Of a stretch of 64,000 bases of DNA, positions 44,222 to 51,974 are shown piece after piece. Under the pieces are notes generated by a model, which saw nothing but the letters and a program-made list of their open reading frames with translations, was not told where the DNA came from and made no database searches. The position numbers and the translations under genes are program-made. The stretch is taken from positions 248,001-312,000 of the forward strand of contig CAYLMK010000003.1 in NCBI GenBank assembly GCA_964384945.1. The letters run 5' to 3'. Source of the DNA: S015-6 sp964384945 (lineage in GTDB: Bacteria > Desulfobacterota > DSWW01). The number at the start of each line of letters is the position of its first letter. The first letter of the stretch is position 1.

Positions 44222-44689
44222 ATGAAGCTATCCACGAGAGGACGTTACGGAGCACGTGCTCTTGTCGAATTGGCCAAACATGACGGCCGGGGACCTCTGG
44301 CCCTGAAAGAGCTGGCGGAACGCCAGCAGATTCCGTTGAAATACCTCGAGCAGATCGCCATGGCATTGAAGGGCGCCAAGCTGATCAAGAGTGTGCGGGG
44401 TCCCGCAGGCGGCTACACGCTGGCTCGCCCGCCCGAAAAGATCCACCTGCTCGAGATCATAGAAACCCTGGAGGGATCCCTCAGTTTTGTCAACTGCGTT
44501 CGAGATCCGTCCACGTGTGAACGGGTGGAATCCTGCGCCTTCAACGATCTGTGGAAGAGGGTTTCCCAGGAAACCGCGAAAATCCTACGCTCGGTCACGC
44601 TTGCCGACATGGTTGTGCGGGACTCCCGGAAGAGGACCGGCCCGGCGCGCTGCTTCGGGGAGGAGATGCTCTCCGAAGGGTCGAAATGA
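44222..44689 (+). CDS. Rrf2-family transcriptional regulator (IscR/CymR-like)
   Basis: This 155-residue DNA-binding protein begins MKLSTRGRYGARALVELAKH, with a winged helix including LALKELAERQQIPLKYLEQI and the wing GPAGGYTLARP. Three cysteines at 92, 99 and 105 (C-x6-C-x5-C) lie where IscR holds its [2Fe-2S] cluster, so redox or Fe-S sensing is likely. No isc or suf genes follow, so it is an unlinked regulator. It diverges from tilS and converges on a lipoprotein gene. Confidence 0.87.
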   Translation: MKLSTRGRYGARALVELAKHDGRGPLALKELAERQQIPLKYLEQIAMALKGAKLIKSVRGPAGGYTLARPPEKIHLLEIIETLEGSLSFVNCVRDPSTCERVESCAFNDLWKRVSQETAKILRSVTLADMVVRDSRKRTGPARCFGEEMLSEGSK

Positions 44690-44769
44690 TCCGCAAAGGC
44701 CGCGAGTTCTCCTCGCGTTCCGGTCCGGTTCCGGTAAGGTCCTGGACCTTCAACGCAGGGTGTCGCCCG

Positions 44770-45285
44770 CTACTGCGTCGTCCCCGCCTCTGATTGCTCC
44801 AACGACGGAATCCGGCAGTTCTTCGGCAGCCCTTCGATCGGCCCCCCCGCGGGCTGGAGAAACCATCGCTGCCTGTCCGGCTCGAAGACCCACTTCTCTC
44901 GCCACAGGAATTCCCGTACAACGAGTGAGTTCATCGCGTGTCCCGCCCAGCGCACCCGAACGGTCGCCTCATTGGAATCCCTCTTGAAGGCGACCGTCTC
45001 CGCAACAAAATCGACCAGACGGAGCTCGCCGAGAAGACAAGTGAGGAACTTGTCCCAATCCTTCTTTCGATCGGCCGGAACATACGCCAGCGCCTTGTAG
45101 GTATCCTGACCGACCAGGGCCCAATGGAAACTCCGCAGGTCTCGTCTCAACAGATCCTCGCGCTGCTCTTCTTTGGGAGACCAGAAACTGCAGGCCGCTG
45201 CCAGCAGGAAAACAAGCGAGAGCAACCAGAGGCGGCATGCCGCCCTTCCGCTTTCTGCGATTCGTCGTGGAGAGATTGACGCCAT
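44770..45285 (-). CDS. Putative lipoprotein of unknown function
   Basis: This 171-residue exported protein has a positively charged N-terminus, hydrophobic core LWLLSLVFLLAA and lipobox LAAAC near residue 32. The mature region is rich in charged residues and Trp, with WALVGQDTYKALAYVPADRKKDW and REKWVFEPDRQRWFLQPAG. The latter resembles short beta-rich domains of secreted proteins, but I do not recognise the family. It is convergent with the Rrf2 gene and lies 50 bases upstream of the mutase-subunit stop. Confidence 0.65.
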   Translation of the reverse strand: MASISPRRIAESGRAACRLWLLSLVFLLAAACSFWSPKEEQREDLLRRDLRSFHWALVGQDTYKALAYVPADRKKDWDKFLTCLLGELRLVDFVAETVAFKRDSNEATVRVRWAGHAMNSLVVREFLWREKWVFEPDRQRWFLQPAGGPIEGLPKNCRIPSLEQSEAGTTQ

Positions 45286-45334
45286 AATAGGGAAACTCGA
45301 AGGTCTCTTGCGCCGGGGGGTGACGCTGGCGGGC

Positions 45335-45751
45335 CTATTCGCCGGCCCTTGCAGCCATCGTCTCCTTGACGAATTGGACGATCGCCTGCATGGATGTTCC
45401 CGGCGTGAAGATCTCCGTGATTCCCGCCTCCTTCAGGCCCGGGATGTCTTCCTGCGGAATGATCCCTCCCCCGAATACGACCTTGTCCCCGGCCCCTTTC
45501 TCGCGGAGCAGTTCCACGACGCGCGGGAACAGGTGGTTGTGGGCTCCGGAAAGGATACTGAGACCCACGAAGTCCACGTCTTCCTGGATCGCTGCGTTCA
45601 CGATCATATCGGGCGTCTGATGAAGCCCTGTGTAGATCACTTCGAACCCTGCATCCCGCAAGGCCCTCGCAATGACCTTGGCTCCCCGGTCATGCCCGTC
45701 CAGGCCGGGCTTCGCCACAAGGATTCGCACCTTTCGCTCTGCCGTTGCCAT
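45335..45751 (-). CDS. B12-binding small subunit of an acyl-CoA mutase
   Basis: This 138-residue cobalamin-binding domain matches the C-terminal part of methylmalonyl-CoA mutase. It has the base-off motif GLDGHDRGAKV (Asp-x-His-x-x-Gly) near 17-27, GLSILSGAHNHLFP near 64 and GGGIIPQEDIPGL near 94. It is encoded as a stand-alone subunit, so the catalytic large subunit must lie elsewhere. It could serve methylmalonyl-CoA, isobutyryl-CoA or 2-hydroxyisobutyryl-CoA mutase. It lies 11 bases after the enoyl-CoA hydratase gene, so the pair is co-transcribed. Confidence 0.85.
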   Translation of the reverse strand: MATAERKVRILVAKPGLDGHDRGAKVIARALRDAGFEVIYTGLHQTPDMIVNAAIQEDVDFVGLSILSGAHNHLFPRVVELLREKGAGDKVVFGGGIIPQEDIPGLKEAGITEIFTPGTSMQAIVQFVKETMAARAGE

Positions 45752-45762
45752 CTGCGGTTCTC

Positions 45763-46545
45763 CTATCTTCCCTGGAAGACGGGTTTTCGTTTCCCCAGGA
45801 AGGCTTCGATCCCCTCCCTGCGATCCTCGGATGCAAAGGTCATGGAAAAGGCTTCCCGCTCCAGGATCGAGCCGGTGGTAAGGTCGAGCACGAAGCCTCT
45901 CTCAATCGTCTTCTTTGCCTGCGCCAACGCGAAGGAAGGCTTGGATGCGAGCTTCCGGGCCACGGCCTCCACTTCTTCCGTCAACTTTTCGGGAGGAAAT
46001 ACGGCATTGACCAGTCCGATCGCCTTTGCCGTCTTCGCGTCGAACATCTCCCCGGTATAGATCCACTCCTTGGCCCGCCTTGCCCCGATCACCTTGGGAA
46101 GCCTCTGGGTTCCCCCGAACCCGGGGATGATCCCGAGGTTGATCTCGGGTTGGCCGAACCGGGCCTTTTCCGAGGCATAGGCCAAATCGCACGCAAGGAC
46201 CAGTTCCGTTCCCCCCCCGAGGGCGAACCCGTTGACGGCGGCCACAACGGGCTTCTCGATCGCCTCGATCTTCAGGAACACCTCCTGACCCATGCGGCAG
46301 AATCGTCCGGCCTCAAGCGGTGTCAGACGAGCCATCTCCGCTATGTCCGCACCCGCTACAAAGGCCTTGTCCCCTGCCCCGGTGATCACGCACACCTTGC
46401 TTGCGTCATCCCGCTCGAACCGATCGAGTGCGTCGCCCAGTTCCTCCAAGACCTTCCGGTTCAGCGCGTTCAGGGCCTTGGGCCGGTTGATGGTGATCCA
46501 TTCCACCCCCTCTTTCAGGGCCCTTTCAATCGTTTCATACGGCAT
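45763..46545 (-). CDS. Enoyl-CoA hydratase (crotonase)
   Basis: This 260-residue crotonase has both catalytic glutamates in the usual places: GGTELVLACDLAYASE near 108 and FGQPEINLGIIPGFGGTQRLPK near 128-150. The oxyanion-hole segments AFVAGADIAEM and AVNGFALGGG are present. It should hydrate short-chain enoyl-CoA such as crotonyl-CoA. The ATG at 46545 follows GGAGGA; the longer frame from 46686 reads through the promoter. It is operonic with the B12 mutase subunit, which suggests C4-C5 acyl-CoA catabolism. Confidence 0.9.
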   Translation of the reverse strand: MPYETIERALKEGVEWITINRPKALNALNRKVLEELGDALDRFERDDASKVCVITGAGDKAFVAGADIAEMARLTPLEAGRFCRMGQEVFLKIEAIEKPVVAAVNGFALGGGTELVLACDLAYASEKARFGQPEINLGIIPGFGGTQRLPKVIGARRAKEWIYTGEMFDAKTAKAIGLVNAVFPPEKLTEEVEAVARKLASKPSFALAQAKKTIERGFVLDLTTGSILEREAFSMTFASEDRREGIEAFLGKRKPVFQGR

Positions 46546-46603
46546 GCTCGTCCTCCGCCTGGCTCTGGAATGCTTTCCCCCGCAGACCCCTTTCCGATGG
46601 AAG

Positions 46604-46632
46604 AAGGTACAAACGAAGGGCGGAATTGTCAA
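46604..46632 (-). promoter_or_regulatory. Promoter of the hydratase-mutase operon with overlapping palindrome
   Basis: On the minus strand TTGACA (46632-46627), a 17-base spacer and TACCTT (46609-46604) precede the hydratase gene by about 50 bases. The -35 lies inside a perfect 13-bp palindrome GAATTG-T-CAATTC (46623-46635), a good position for a repressor. Confidence 0.5.
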
Positions 46633-46663
46633 TTCAGAAAGGTCCGTCCGGGAGCGGAATTCC

Positions 46664-46681
46664 CTTTCCGCCGACGGAAAG
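46664..46681. terminator. Perfect hairpin after the fibronectin-III-like gene
   Basis: CTTTCCG-CCGA-CGGAAAG gives 7-bp arms around a 4-base loop, 21 bases after the end of the gene at 46703. No T-run follows on either strand, so it may slow or process transcripts rather than act as a classical intrinsic terminator. Confidence 0.4.
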
Positions 46682-46702
46682 AGCAAAGCAATTCAATAAG
46701 AT

Positions 46703-47323
46703 CTATGGATTCTGATCCGAGGCGCGGCCAACCGTCCCCGGACAGGGCGCGGTTCCGACAAGGCTTGAGGGTCTCGACAGGCGCTTCCGCAGCAGGAGAA
46801 TCCAGGCGGGGACCGCGATTCCGAAACAAAACCATCCGGTCGCTTCCGCCCGGGTGCCTGCGGAAGGACCGGTCAGGGGCGAAAGCGTTTGGCATCCGCC
46901 GGAACTGCTGACGGCGGTGGTCGTGCCGGCAGCCGCACCGATTTTCTTCTCATTGGAAAAGAGGCTCTCGTTGCCGTCGTGGTCGTAGGCTGTGACCGCA
47001 ACCCAGTAAGTAAGGTTTGCATCTACGTCGTTCAGGACGTAACGGACCTCGGTGTCCTGCACCTCGTAGTCTCCGAGGCGAAGGTTTTCCTCATAGAGGT
47101 ACTCGTCGAAGGTTTCTTCGTAACGGGAAACCGGCCCGTAATACACGTTGTAGCCCGCCACGTCTTGCTCCGGCGGCCTGGACCAGACCAGCGCAACATC
47201 CCTTGTGGCCGAGGCGGAAAGGTAGGTCCGGATCTCGAGCGTGAGGCTCACCAGCAGGAAGACCACGCAGAAGAGCGAACCCTTCTTCAGAATGCTCCAC
47301 AGTCGAAGCGTTTCCCGATGCAT
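46703..47323 (-). CDS. Membrane-anchored fibronectin type III-like protein
   Basis: This 206-residue protein has an N-terminal hydrophobic helix (about 18-34) and a single fibronectin-III-like domain with VALVWSRPPEQDVAGYNVYYGP near 45 and DVDANLTYWVAVTAYDHDGNESLFSNE near 97. A Thr/Ser linker SSSGGCQ follows, then a second hydrophobic helix WFCFGIAVPAWILLL, the basic stretch RKRLSR, and a short tail. The C-terminus resembles a surface-sorting signal. The gene lies behind a sigma-54 promoter and next to three sigma-54 activators. ATG 47323 is preceded by GGAG; GTG 47332 is the alternative. Confidence 0.7.
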   Translation of the reverse strand: MHRETLRLWSILKKGSLFCVVFLLVSLTLEIRTYLSASATRDVALVWSRPPEQDVAGYNVYYGPVSRYEETFDEYLYEENLRLGDYEVQDTEVRYVLNDVDANLTYWVAVTAYDHDGNESLFSNEKKIGAAAGTTTAVSSSGGCQTLSPLTGPSAGTRAEATGWFCFGIAVPAWILLLRKRLSRPSSLVGTAPCPGTVGRASDQNP

Positions 47324-47412
47324 TCCTTCCACTCCGTCCGGCCTCCCGAATCGCGCAATCGGATGCCGGTGAATAGGACCGCAACGCGCCGGTCGGGCCT
47401 GTTCACAGGGTC

Positions 47413-47429
47413 TGCAAACTGTCTGCCAA
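47413..47429 (-). promoter_or_regulatory. Sigma-54 (-24/-12) promoter
   Basis: On the minus strand TTGGCAGACAGTTTGCA has the invariant GG and GC with exactly ten bases between them, the defining -24/-12 spacing. Initiation near 47402 would give a leader of about 80 bases for the gene starting at 47323. Confidence 0.75.
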
Positions 47430-47442
47430 CACTCCGCGCTGG

Positions 47443-47520
47443 GTTGTTTTAGACAACGATTCCAATAAATAATTATTATATAGCAATTAGTTGCGGTTTA
47501 TTATGAATGTATTACATTCA
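47443..47520. promoter_or_regulatory. AT-rich enhancer region with two palindromes
   Basis: Upstream of the sigma-54 promoter, a strikingly AT-rich stretch (about 47459-47525) contains the perfect palindrome TGAATGTA-T-TACATTCA (47504-47520). A shorter GTTGT-TTTAG-ACAAC (47443-47457) lies nearer. They sit about 100 and 40 bases upstream of the transcription start, where sigma-54 activators bind. Confidence 0.5.
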
Positions 47521-47583
47521 ATATTTCGGTGCGACGGGAAGTGTTCTTTCGTACTCGCTGCGGGTGTTCGCACCCCGGCACGC

Positions 47584-48972
47584 TCACTTGTTCTTCACCC
47601 AATTCGGGCTGCGGATACCGAACTTCTGGATCTTGTAGTGCATGACCCGTCTCGATACGCCGAGGTACTGCGCGGCCTCCTTCTGGACCCAATTGGCCTT
47701 CTCGAGGGCGTCGAGAATGAGCTTCTTTTCCATCTCGACCAGGGGAATGCCCCCATCGGGGAGCCGGATCCTGTCCGCCTCCTTCGGAGGTCCCTTGCCG
47801 TCCAGGCCGTGAAGCGACAGGTCTTCGGGCCGGATCCACTCCTTCTCGCTCAGGAGAACCGACCTTTCCAGGGTATTGCGTAGCTCCCGGATGTTCCCGG
47901 GCCATTCGTAGTCTCGCAACATGGCCTCCACCTCGGGCGAGAAACCGGCCACCTTCTTGCTCAACTCGCCCGCGAAACGGCGGAGGAAATATTGCGCCAG
48001 CGGAAGGATGTCCTCCCTGCGCTCCCGTAAAGGAGGAATGCAGATGTTGACGACATTCAAGCGGTAGTAGAGGTCATCGCGAAAACGCTTGGTCAGGATC
48101 TCTTCCCGCAGGTCTTTGTTGGAGGCGCTGATCACGCGGACATCGACCTTGATCGTCTTCGTGCCTCCCACCCTTTCGAATTCCTGCTCCTGCAGTACGC
48201 GGAGAACCTTGGCTTGCGTACTCGCACTCATGTCCGCGATCTCGTCCAGGAAGATGGTTCCGAAGTTGGCCTGCTCGAACCTCCCGATCCGTTGTTTGTC
48301 CGCTCCCGTGAAGGCCCCTTTCTCGTGTCCGAACAGCTCGCTCTCCAGGAGGGTGTCCTGCAGGGCCGCGCAGTTGACCTTGATGAAGGGCTTGTCGCTG
48401 CGGGCGCTGTTGTAGTGGATCGCGCCGGCGATCAGCTCTTTTCCGGTTCCCGTTTCCCCTTCGATCAGGATCGAGGCATTGCTGCAGGCCACCTTCTTGA
48501 CGACGGAGAGGACTCTTTTCAGCGCCGGGCTGTCGCCGATGATATCGTCGAAGCGATAGATGAGGTCCTGGGTTCGGCGAAGATAGAAATTGGCGCCCAC
48601 CAGGCTCCGGTACTCCTGGAGGCGTTGGAGGGCGATCTGCAGTTCCTTCAGGTCAAGAGCCTTTTTGATGTAGCCGTCCGCCCCCTGTTCCATCGCTTCC
48701 AGGGCAATCGAGAGTCGGTCCGGGTCGACCAGACAGATCACGATGCCGAAGGAATTCACCCTCTTGGCATGCAAGACCAGCTCGACCGTCTGATTTCCCT
48801 CCGGTTTCACCTCCAGGATCAGCCCGTCGAAGATCTCCTGGTCCAGGCACTGTCGGCACCCCTCTTCGTCGGGCACCCATCTGACCGTGTGCCCGTGGCT
48901 CTCCAGGAAATCCTGAATGCTCTTGCCGAGCGCCCCTTCTGGATGCATAAGCAGGATCTTTAGGCTTGCCAT
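47584..48972 (-). CDS. NtrC-family sigma-54 activator with degenerate receiver
   Basis: This 462-residue protein has a receiver-like domain (1-120), an AAA+ domain (about 145-385) with Walker A GETGTGKE and the sigma-54-contacting GAFTGA, and a C-terminal Fis-type helix-turn-helix. In the receiver the phosphoacceptor position is Glu54 (LILEVK), the acidic pocket is Pro11-Glu12 and position 82 is Val, while Lys104 remains. It is therefore unlikely to be switched by phosphorylation, and Glu54 may mimic the phosphorylated state. It follows the second activator gene by 165 bases and lies directly upstream of the sigma-54 promoter region at 47413. Confidence 0.88.
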   Translation of the reverse strand: MASLKILLMHPEGALGKSIQDFLESHGHTVRWVPDEEGCRQCLDQEIFDGLILEVKPEGNQTVELVLHAKRVNSFGIVICLVDPDRLSIALEAMEQGADGYIKKALDLKELQIALQRLQEYRSLVGANFYLRRTQDLIYRFDDIIGDSPALKRVLSVVKKVACSNASILIEGETGTGKELIAGAIHYNSARSDKPFIKVNCAALQDTLLESELFGHEKGAFTGADKQRIGRFEQANFGTIFLDEIADMSASTQAKVLRVLQEQEFERVGGTKTIKVDVRVISASNKDLREEILTKRFRDDLYYRLNVVNICIPPLRERREDILPLAQYFLRRFAGELSKKVAGFSPEVEAMLRDYEWPGNIRELRNTLERSVLLSEKEWIRPEDLSLHGLDGKGPPKEADRIRLPDGGIPLVEMEKKLILDALEKANWVQKEAAQYLGVSRRVMHYKIQKFGIRSPNWVKNK

Positions 48973-49137
48973 TCCGGTTCGATTCCTCGGTCGCGTGTTT
49001 CAATGGGTTGGGGCAAGACGACGGGATCGCCGCATCCCCTGTCAAGGCGGTCTTTTCCCGCTTGTAATGTATTTTCGGATGCTATGGGCGAATACTTAAG
49101 AAGAAGGGCAAAAAAGCCGGGGCAGGCAGGGCGTGGC

Positions 49138-50598
49138 CTACCGTTCGAGGCCGGTCTCCTTGATTTTATAGAGCAGGGCCTTGTAGCTGATCTGCAGCCG
49201 TTCCGCCGCCTCCTTTCGGTTCCAGCACGTTTGCTGGAGCACCTTTCCGATGACCTCGCGTTCGGCGCGGCGAATTGCCTCCTTGCTGAAGGCCTTGAGC
49301 GAATAACGGTCCAGGTTCTGCTTGATCAGCTCATCGAGCCCGGGCGCCGGCCCCGGGAGGTCCTGGTTCCTTGCTTCGCATTTTTTCAGCAACTCCAGGG
49401 TGACGGCCTGGTCGCTGCCCAGAATCACGATCTTCTTCATGCAGTTCTCGAGCTCACGAACGTTTCCGGGCCAGTGATAACGGAGGAAGGCGTCGACAGT
49501 CTCGGTGGAGAGCCGCGGGACCTTTCGCTTGAACTCCCGGCTGTACTTCTTGGAAAAATACTCGACCAGCAATGGAATTTCCTCTCTCCGTTCCCGGAGA
49601 GGGGCGACACGGATGTTCACGACGTTCAGGCGGTAGTACAGATCCTCGCGGAATCTTCCCTGGGCGACCCCCTCGGACAGATTCTGGTTGGTGGCGGCGA
49701 TGATGCGCACATCCACCCGAATGTCCTGCTTTCCTCCCAGATGGGTGAACTGCTTGTCCTGCAAAACCTGGAGGAGTTTCGCCTGGAGCGGCGGCATCAT
49801 TTCGCTGATCTCGTCCAGAAAGATGGTCCCTCCCTCGGCGAGTTCGAACTTGCCCGGCTTCTGGTTCGAGGCATCGGTGAAGGCCCCCTTCTCGTAGCCG
49901 AACATCTCGCTCTCCAGCAAGGGTTCGGGGAGAGCCGCGCAGTTGACCTTCAGGAAGGGCCGATCCCGCCTGGTCGACAGGGCGTAAATGGCCCGGGCGA
50001 TCAATTCCTTCCCGGTGCCGCTCTCGCCCTGGATCAGGACGGTGATGTCCGTGTCCGCCACCTGCTCGACGATCGGCCGGATCTCCCGCATCTTCTCGCT
50101 GCCCTGAAAGAGCCGGTCGAACTCCGCTTTTCGCTTGATCTCCTCCCGGAGCGACTTCGCTTCGTCGATCAGATCCCGCCGATCCATCTGCTTGCCGACC
50201 GTGGCAAGCAGCTCCTCCTGGTCGAAGGGCTTGTGCAGGAAGTCCATGGCACCCATCTTCAAGGTGGTCACGACCGCCCTGGCAAGCCCGTCCCCGCTCA
50301 TCATGACGATGTAGGTGTCTTCGCTGATCCGTTTCATCTGTTGCAACGTCTCCAGACCGTCCTTGCCCGGCAGATGAAGATCCAGGAAGACGATGGCCGG
50401 ACGGATCGTCCGCAGCAAATGAATCGCCTTTTCGCCGGTGTCCGAGCAGAAGACCTCGTAGCCGAACCGCAGGAGCAGATCGCGCATGTAGGCGAGGAGG
50501 CTGTTGTCGGCATCGGCGATCAGAATCCGGCTGTTCCGCCTCTCTTCCGGCCCGGAAGGGCAAGCCTGCATTTCCAGTTTCTGTCTCACAATCGACAT
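49138..50598 (-). CDS. NtrC-family sigma-54 response regulator with GAFTDA loop
   Basis: This 486-residue protein has an N-terminal tail, then a receiver (about 24-140) with phosphoacceptor Asp73 (FLDLHLPG) and the Lys of HKPF. The AAA+ domain has Walker A GESGTGKE at 191-198, and a Fis-type DNA-binding domain ends the protein. The loop that normally reads GAFTGA and touches sigma-54 is GAFTDA (238-243). It overlaps the third activator gene by 13 bases, so both are co-translated. Other catalytic features (Walker B, arginine finger region PLRERREEIP) are intact. Confidence 0.88.
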   Translation of the reverse strand: MSIVRQKLEMQACPSGPEERRNSRILIADADNSLLAYMRDLLLRFGYEVFCSDTGEKAIHLLRTIRPAIVFLDLHLPGKDGLETLQQMKRISEDTYIVMMSGDGLARAVVTTLKMGAMDFLHKPFDQEELLATVGKQMDRRDLIDEAKSLREEIKRKAEFDRLFQGSEKMREIRPIVEQVADTDITVLIQGESGTGKELIARAIYALSTRRDRPFLKVNCAALPEPLLESEMFGYEKGAFTDASNQKPGKFELAEGGTIFLDEISEMMPPLQAKLLQVLQDKQFTHLGGKQDIRVDVRIIAATNQNLSEGVAQGRFREDLYYRLNVVNIRVAPLRERREEIPLLVEYFSKKYSREFKRKVPRLSTETVDAFLRYHWPGNVRELENCMKKIVILGSDQAVTLELLKKCEARNQDLPGPAPGLDELIKQNLDRYSLKAFSKEAIRRAEREVIGKVLQQTCWNRKEAAERLQISYKALLYKIKETGLER

Positions 50599-51974
50599 TC
50601 CTTGATCTTGTACAAGAGAGCCTTGTAGCTGATCTGCAGGATCTCCGCCGCTTTTCTCTTGTTCCCCTTCGTATGTTGGAGGACCCTGGATATGAGAACC
50701 CCCTCGGCCAGCCGGGCGACTTGCTTGTCGACCTCCTTCAGGGAAATCGGCTTTCCCTCGTCCACCAGCCCGGCAAGGTCGAGATCCAGCTCTCCTTCCG
50801 TGGGCAGGCTCGATCCCGCCGCAAGCTCATTCAGGATGATCCTCTCGTCCCGGAGCACCACGTAGCGCTTGATCATGTTTTCCAGTTCGCGGACATTCCC
50901 CGGCCAGGGATGCCGGAGAAAGGCTTCCAGGATTGCCTCGGGCAGATGAGACACCTTCTTGTTGAATTGACGGGAAAACCGTTTGGTGAACAGATCGGCA
51001 AGGACCGGGATTTCCTCTTTCCGTTCCCGCAGGGGAGGAACATGAATGCTGATGACGTTGAGACGATAGTACAGATCTTCTCGGAAGAGCTGCTGCCCCA
51101 CCAGCGTCTCCAGGTCCTTGTTCGTGGCGACAAGCACGCGAACGTCGACCCGGACGTTCTGCTGCCCCCCCAGACGGGAGAACTCCCCGTCCTGGAGAAC
51201 CTGCAGAAGCTTCGCCTGTGTCGAAAGCCCCATTTCGCCGATCTCGTCGAGAAAGATCGTGCCCCGCTGGGCCAGCTCGAACTTGCCGGGCTTGGATTTG
51301 GTGGCACCGGTAAAAGCGCCCTTCTCGTAACCGAAAAGCTCGCTTTCCAGGAGATCGTGTGGCAGGGCCGCGCAATTCACCTTGACGAAAGGCGACGCCG
51401 CGCGGGGGGAAAGCTGATGGACCCGTTTGGCCACCACCTCTTTTCCCACCCCGCTTTCCCCGTGGATGAGTACCGTCACATCCGTCTCGGCCACCTGGCG
51501 AATGATTTCCTCGACCTCGAGCATCTTCGGACTGTGGAAGACGGCCGCTTCCTTCTCTTCTTTGTGGAGGAGTTCCCGCAGTCGTTTGATTTCATCCACC
51601 AGGTCCGCCTTCTCGAAAACGTTCCGCAGGGCGATCTCGAGTTCCTCGGTCTCGAAGGGCTTGACCAGATAATCGCTTGCTCCCAACCGCATGGCCTCGA
51701 CGATGGTTCGGGTCTGGTCCACGCCGGTCAGCATGATGACCGGCAGATCCTCCCGAATCTCCCTGATCTTCCCGAGCACCTCGATGCCGCTCAAGCCTTC
51801 CATGATGACGTCGAGAATGACCAGGGATGGGTCGACGCCCTTCTGCAGAGCCTCGACCGCCTCCTCCCCGGAGGCAAAACAGGTTACCCGATAGCCGATC
51901 GTCTCGAGAAGCGTCGTGAGGTAACTCCGGAAGCTCTTGTCGTCGTCGATGACCAGGAGATGCTTTCGGTTCAT
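50586..51974 (-). CDS. NtrC-family sigma-54 response regulator
   Basis: This 462-residue canonical activator has an intact receiver with Asp10-12 (IDDDKS), phosphoacceptor Asp55 (VILDVIMEG) and the Lys of VKPFE. Its AAA+ domain has GESGVGKE and a normal GAFTGA, with a Fis-type DNA-binding end. It overlaps the histidine kinase gene by four bases (ATGA), so it is the likely direct partner of that kinase. With the two downstream paralogues it forms a three-activator series. Confidence 0.92.
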   Translation of the reverse strand: MNRKHLLVIDDDKSFRSYLTTLLETIGYRVTCFASGEEAVEALQKGVDPSLVILDVIMEGLSGIEVLGKIREIREDLPVIMLTGVDQTRTIVEAMRLGASDYLVKPFETEELEIALRNVFEKADLVDEIKRLRELLHKEEKEAAVFHSPKMLEVEEIIRQVAETDVTVLIHGESGVGKEVVAKRVHQLSPRAASPFVKVNCAALPHDLLESELFGYEKGAFTGATKSKPGKFELAQRGTIFLDEIGEMGLSTQAKLLQVLQDGEFSRLGGQQNVRVDVRVLVATNKDLETLVGQQLFREDLYYRLNVISIHVPPLRERKEEIPVLADLFTKRFSRQFNKKVSHLPEAILEAFLRHPWPGNVRELENMIKRYVVLRDERIILNELAAGSSLPTEGELDLDLAGLVDEGKPISLKEVDKQVARLAEGVLISRVLQHTKGNKRKAAEILQISYKALLYKIKECRL

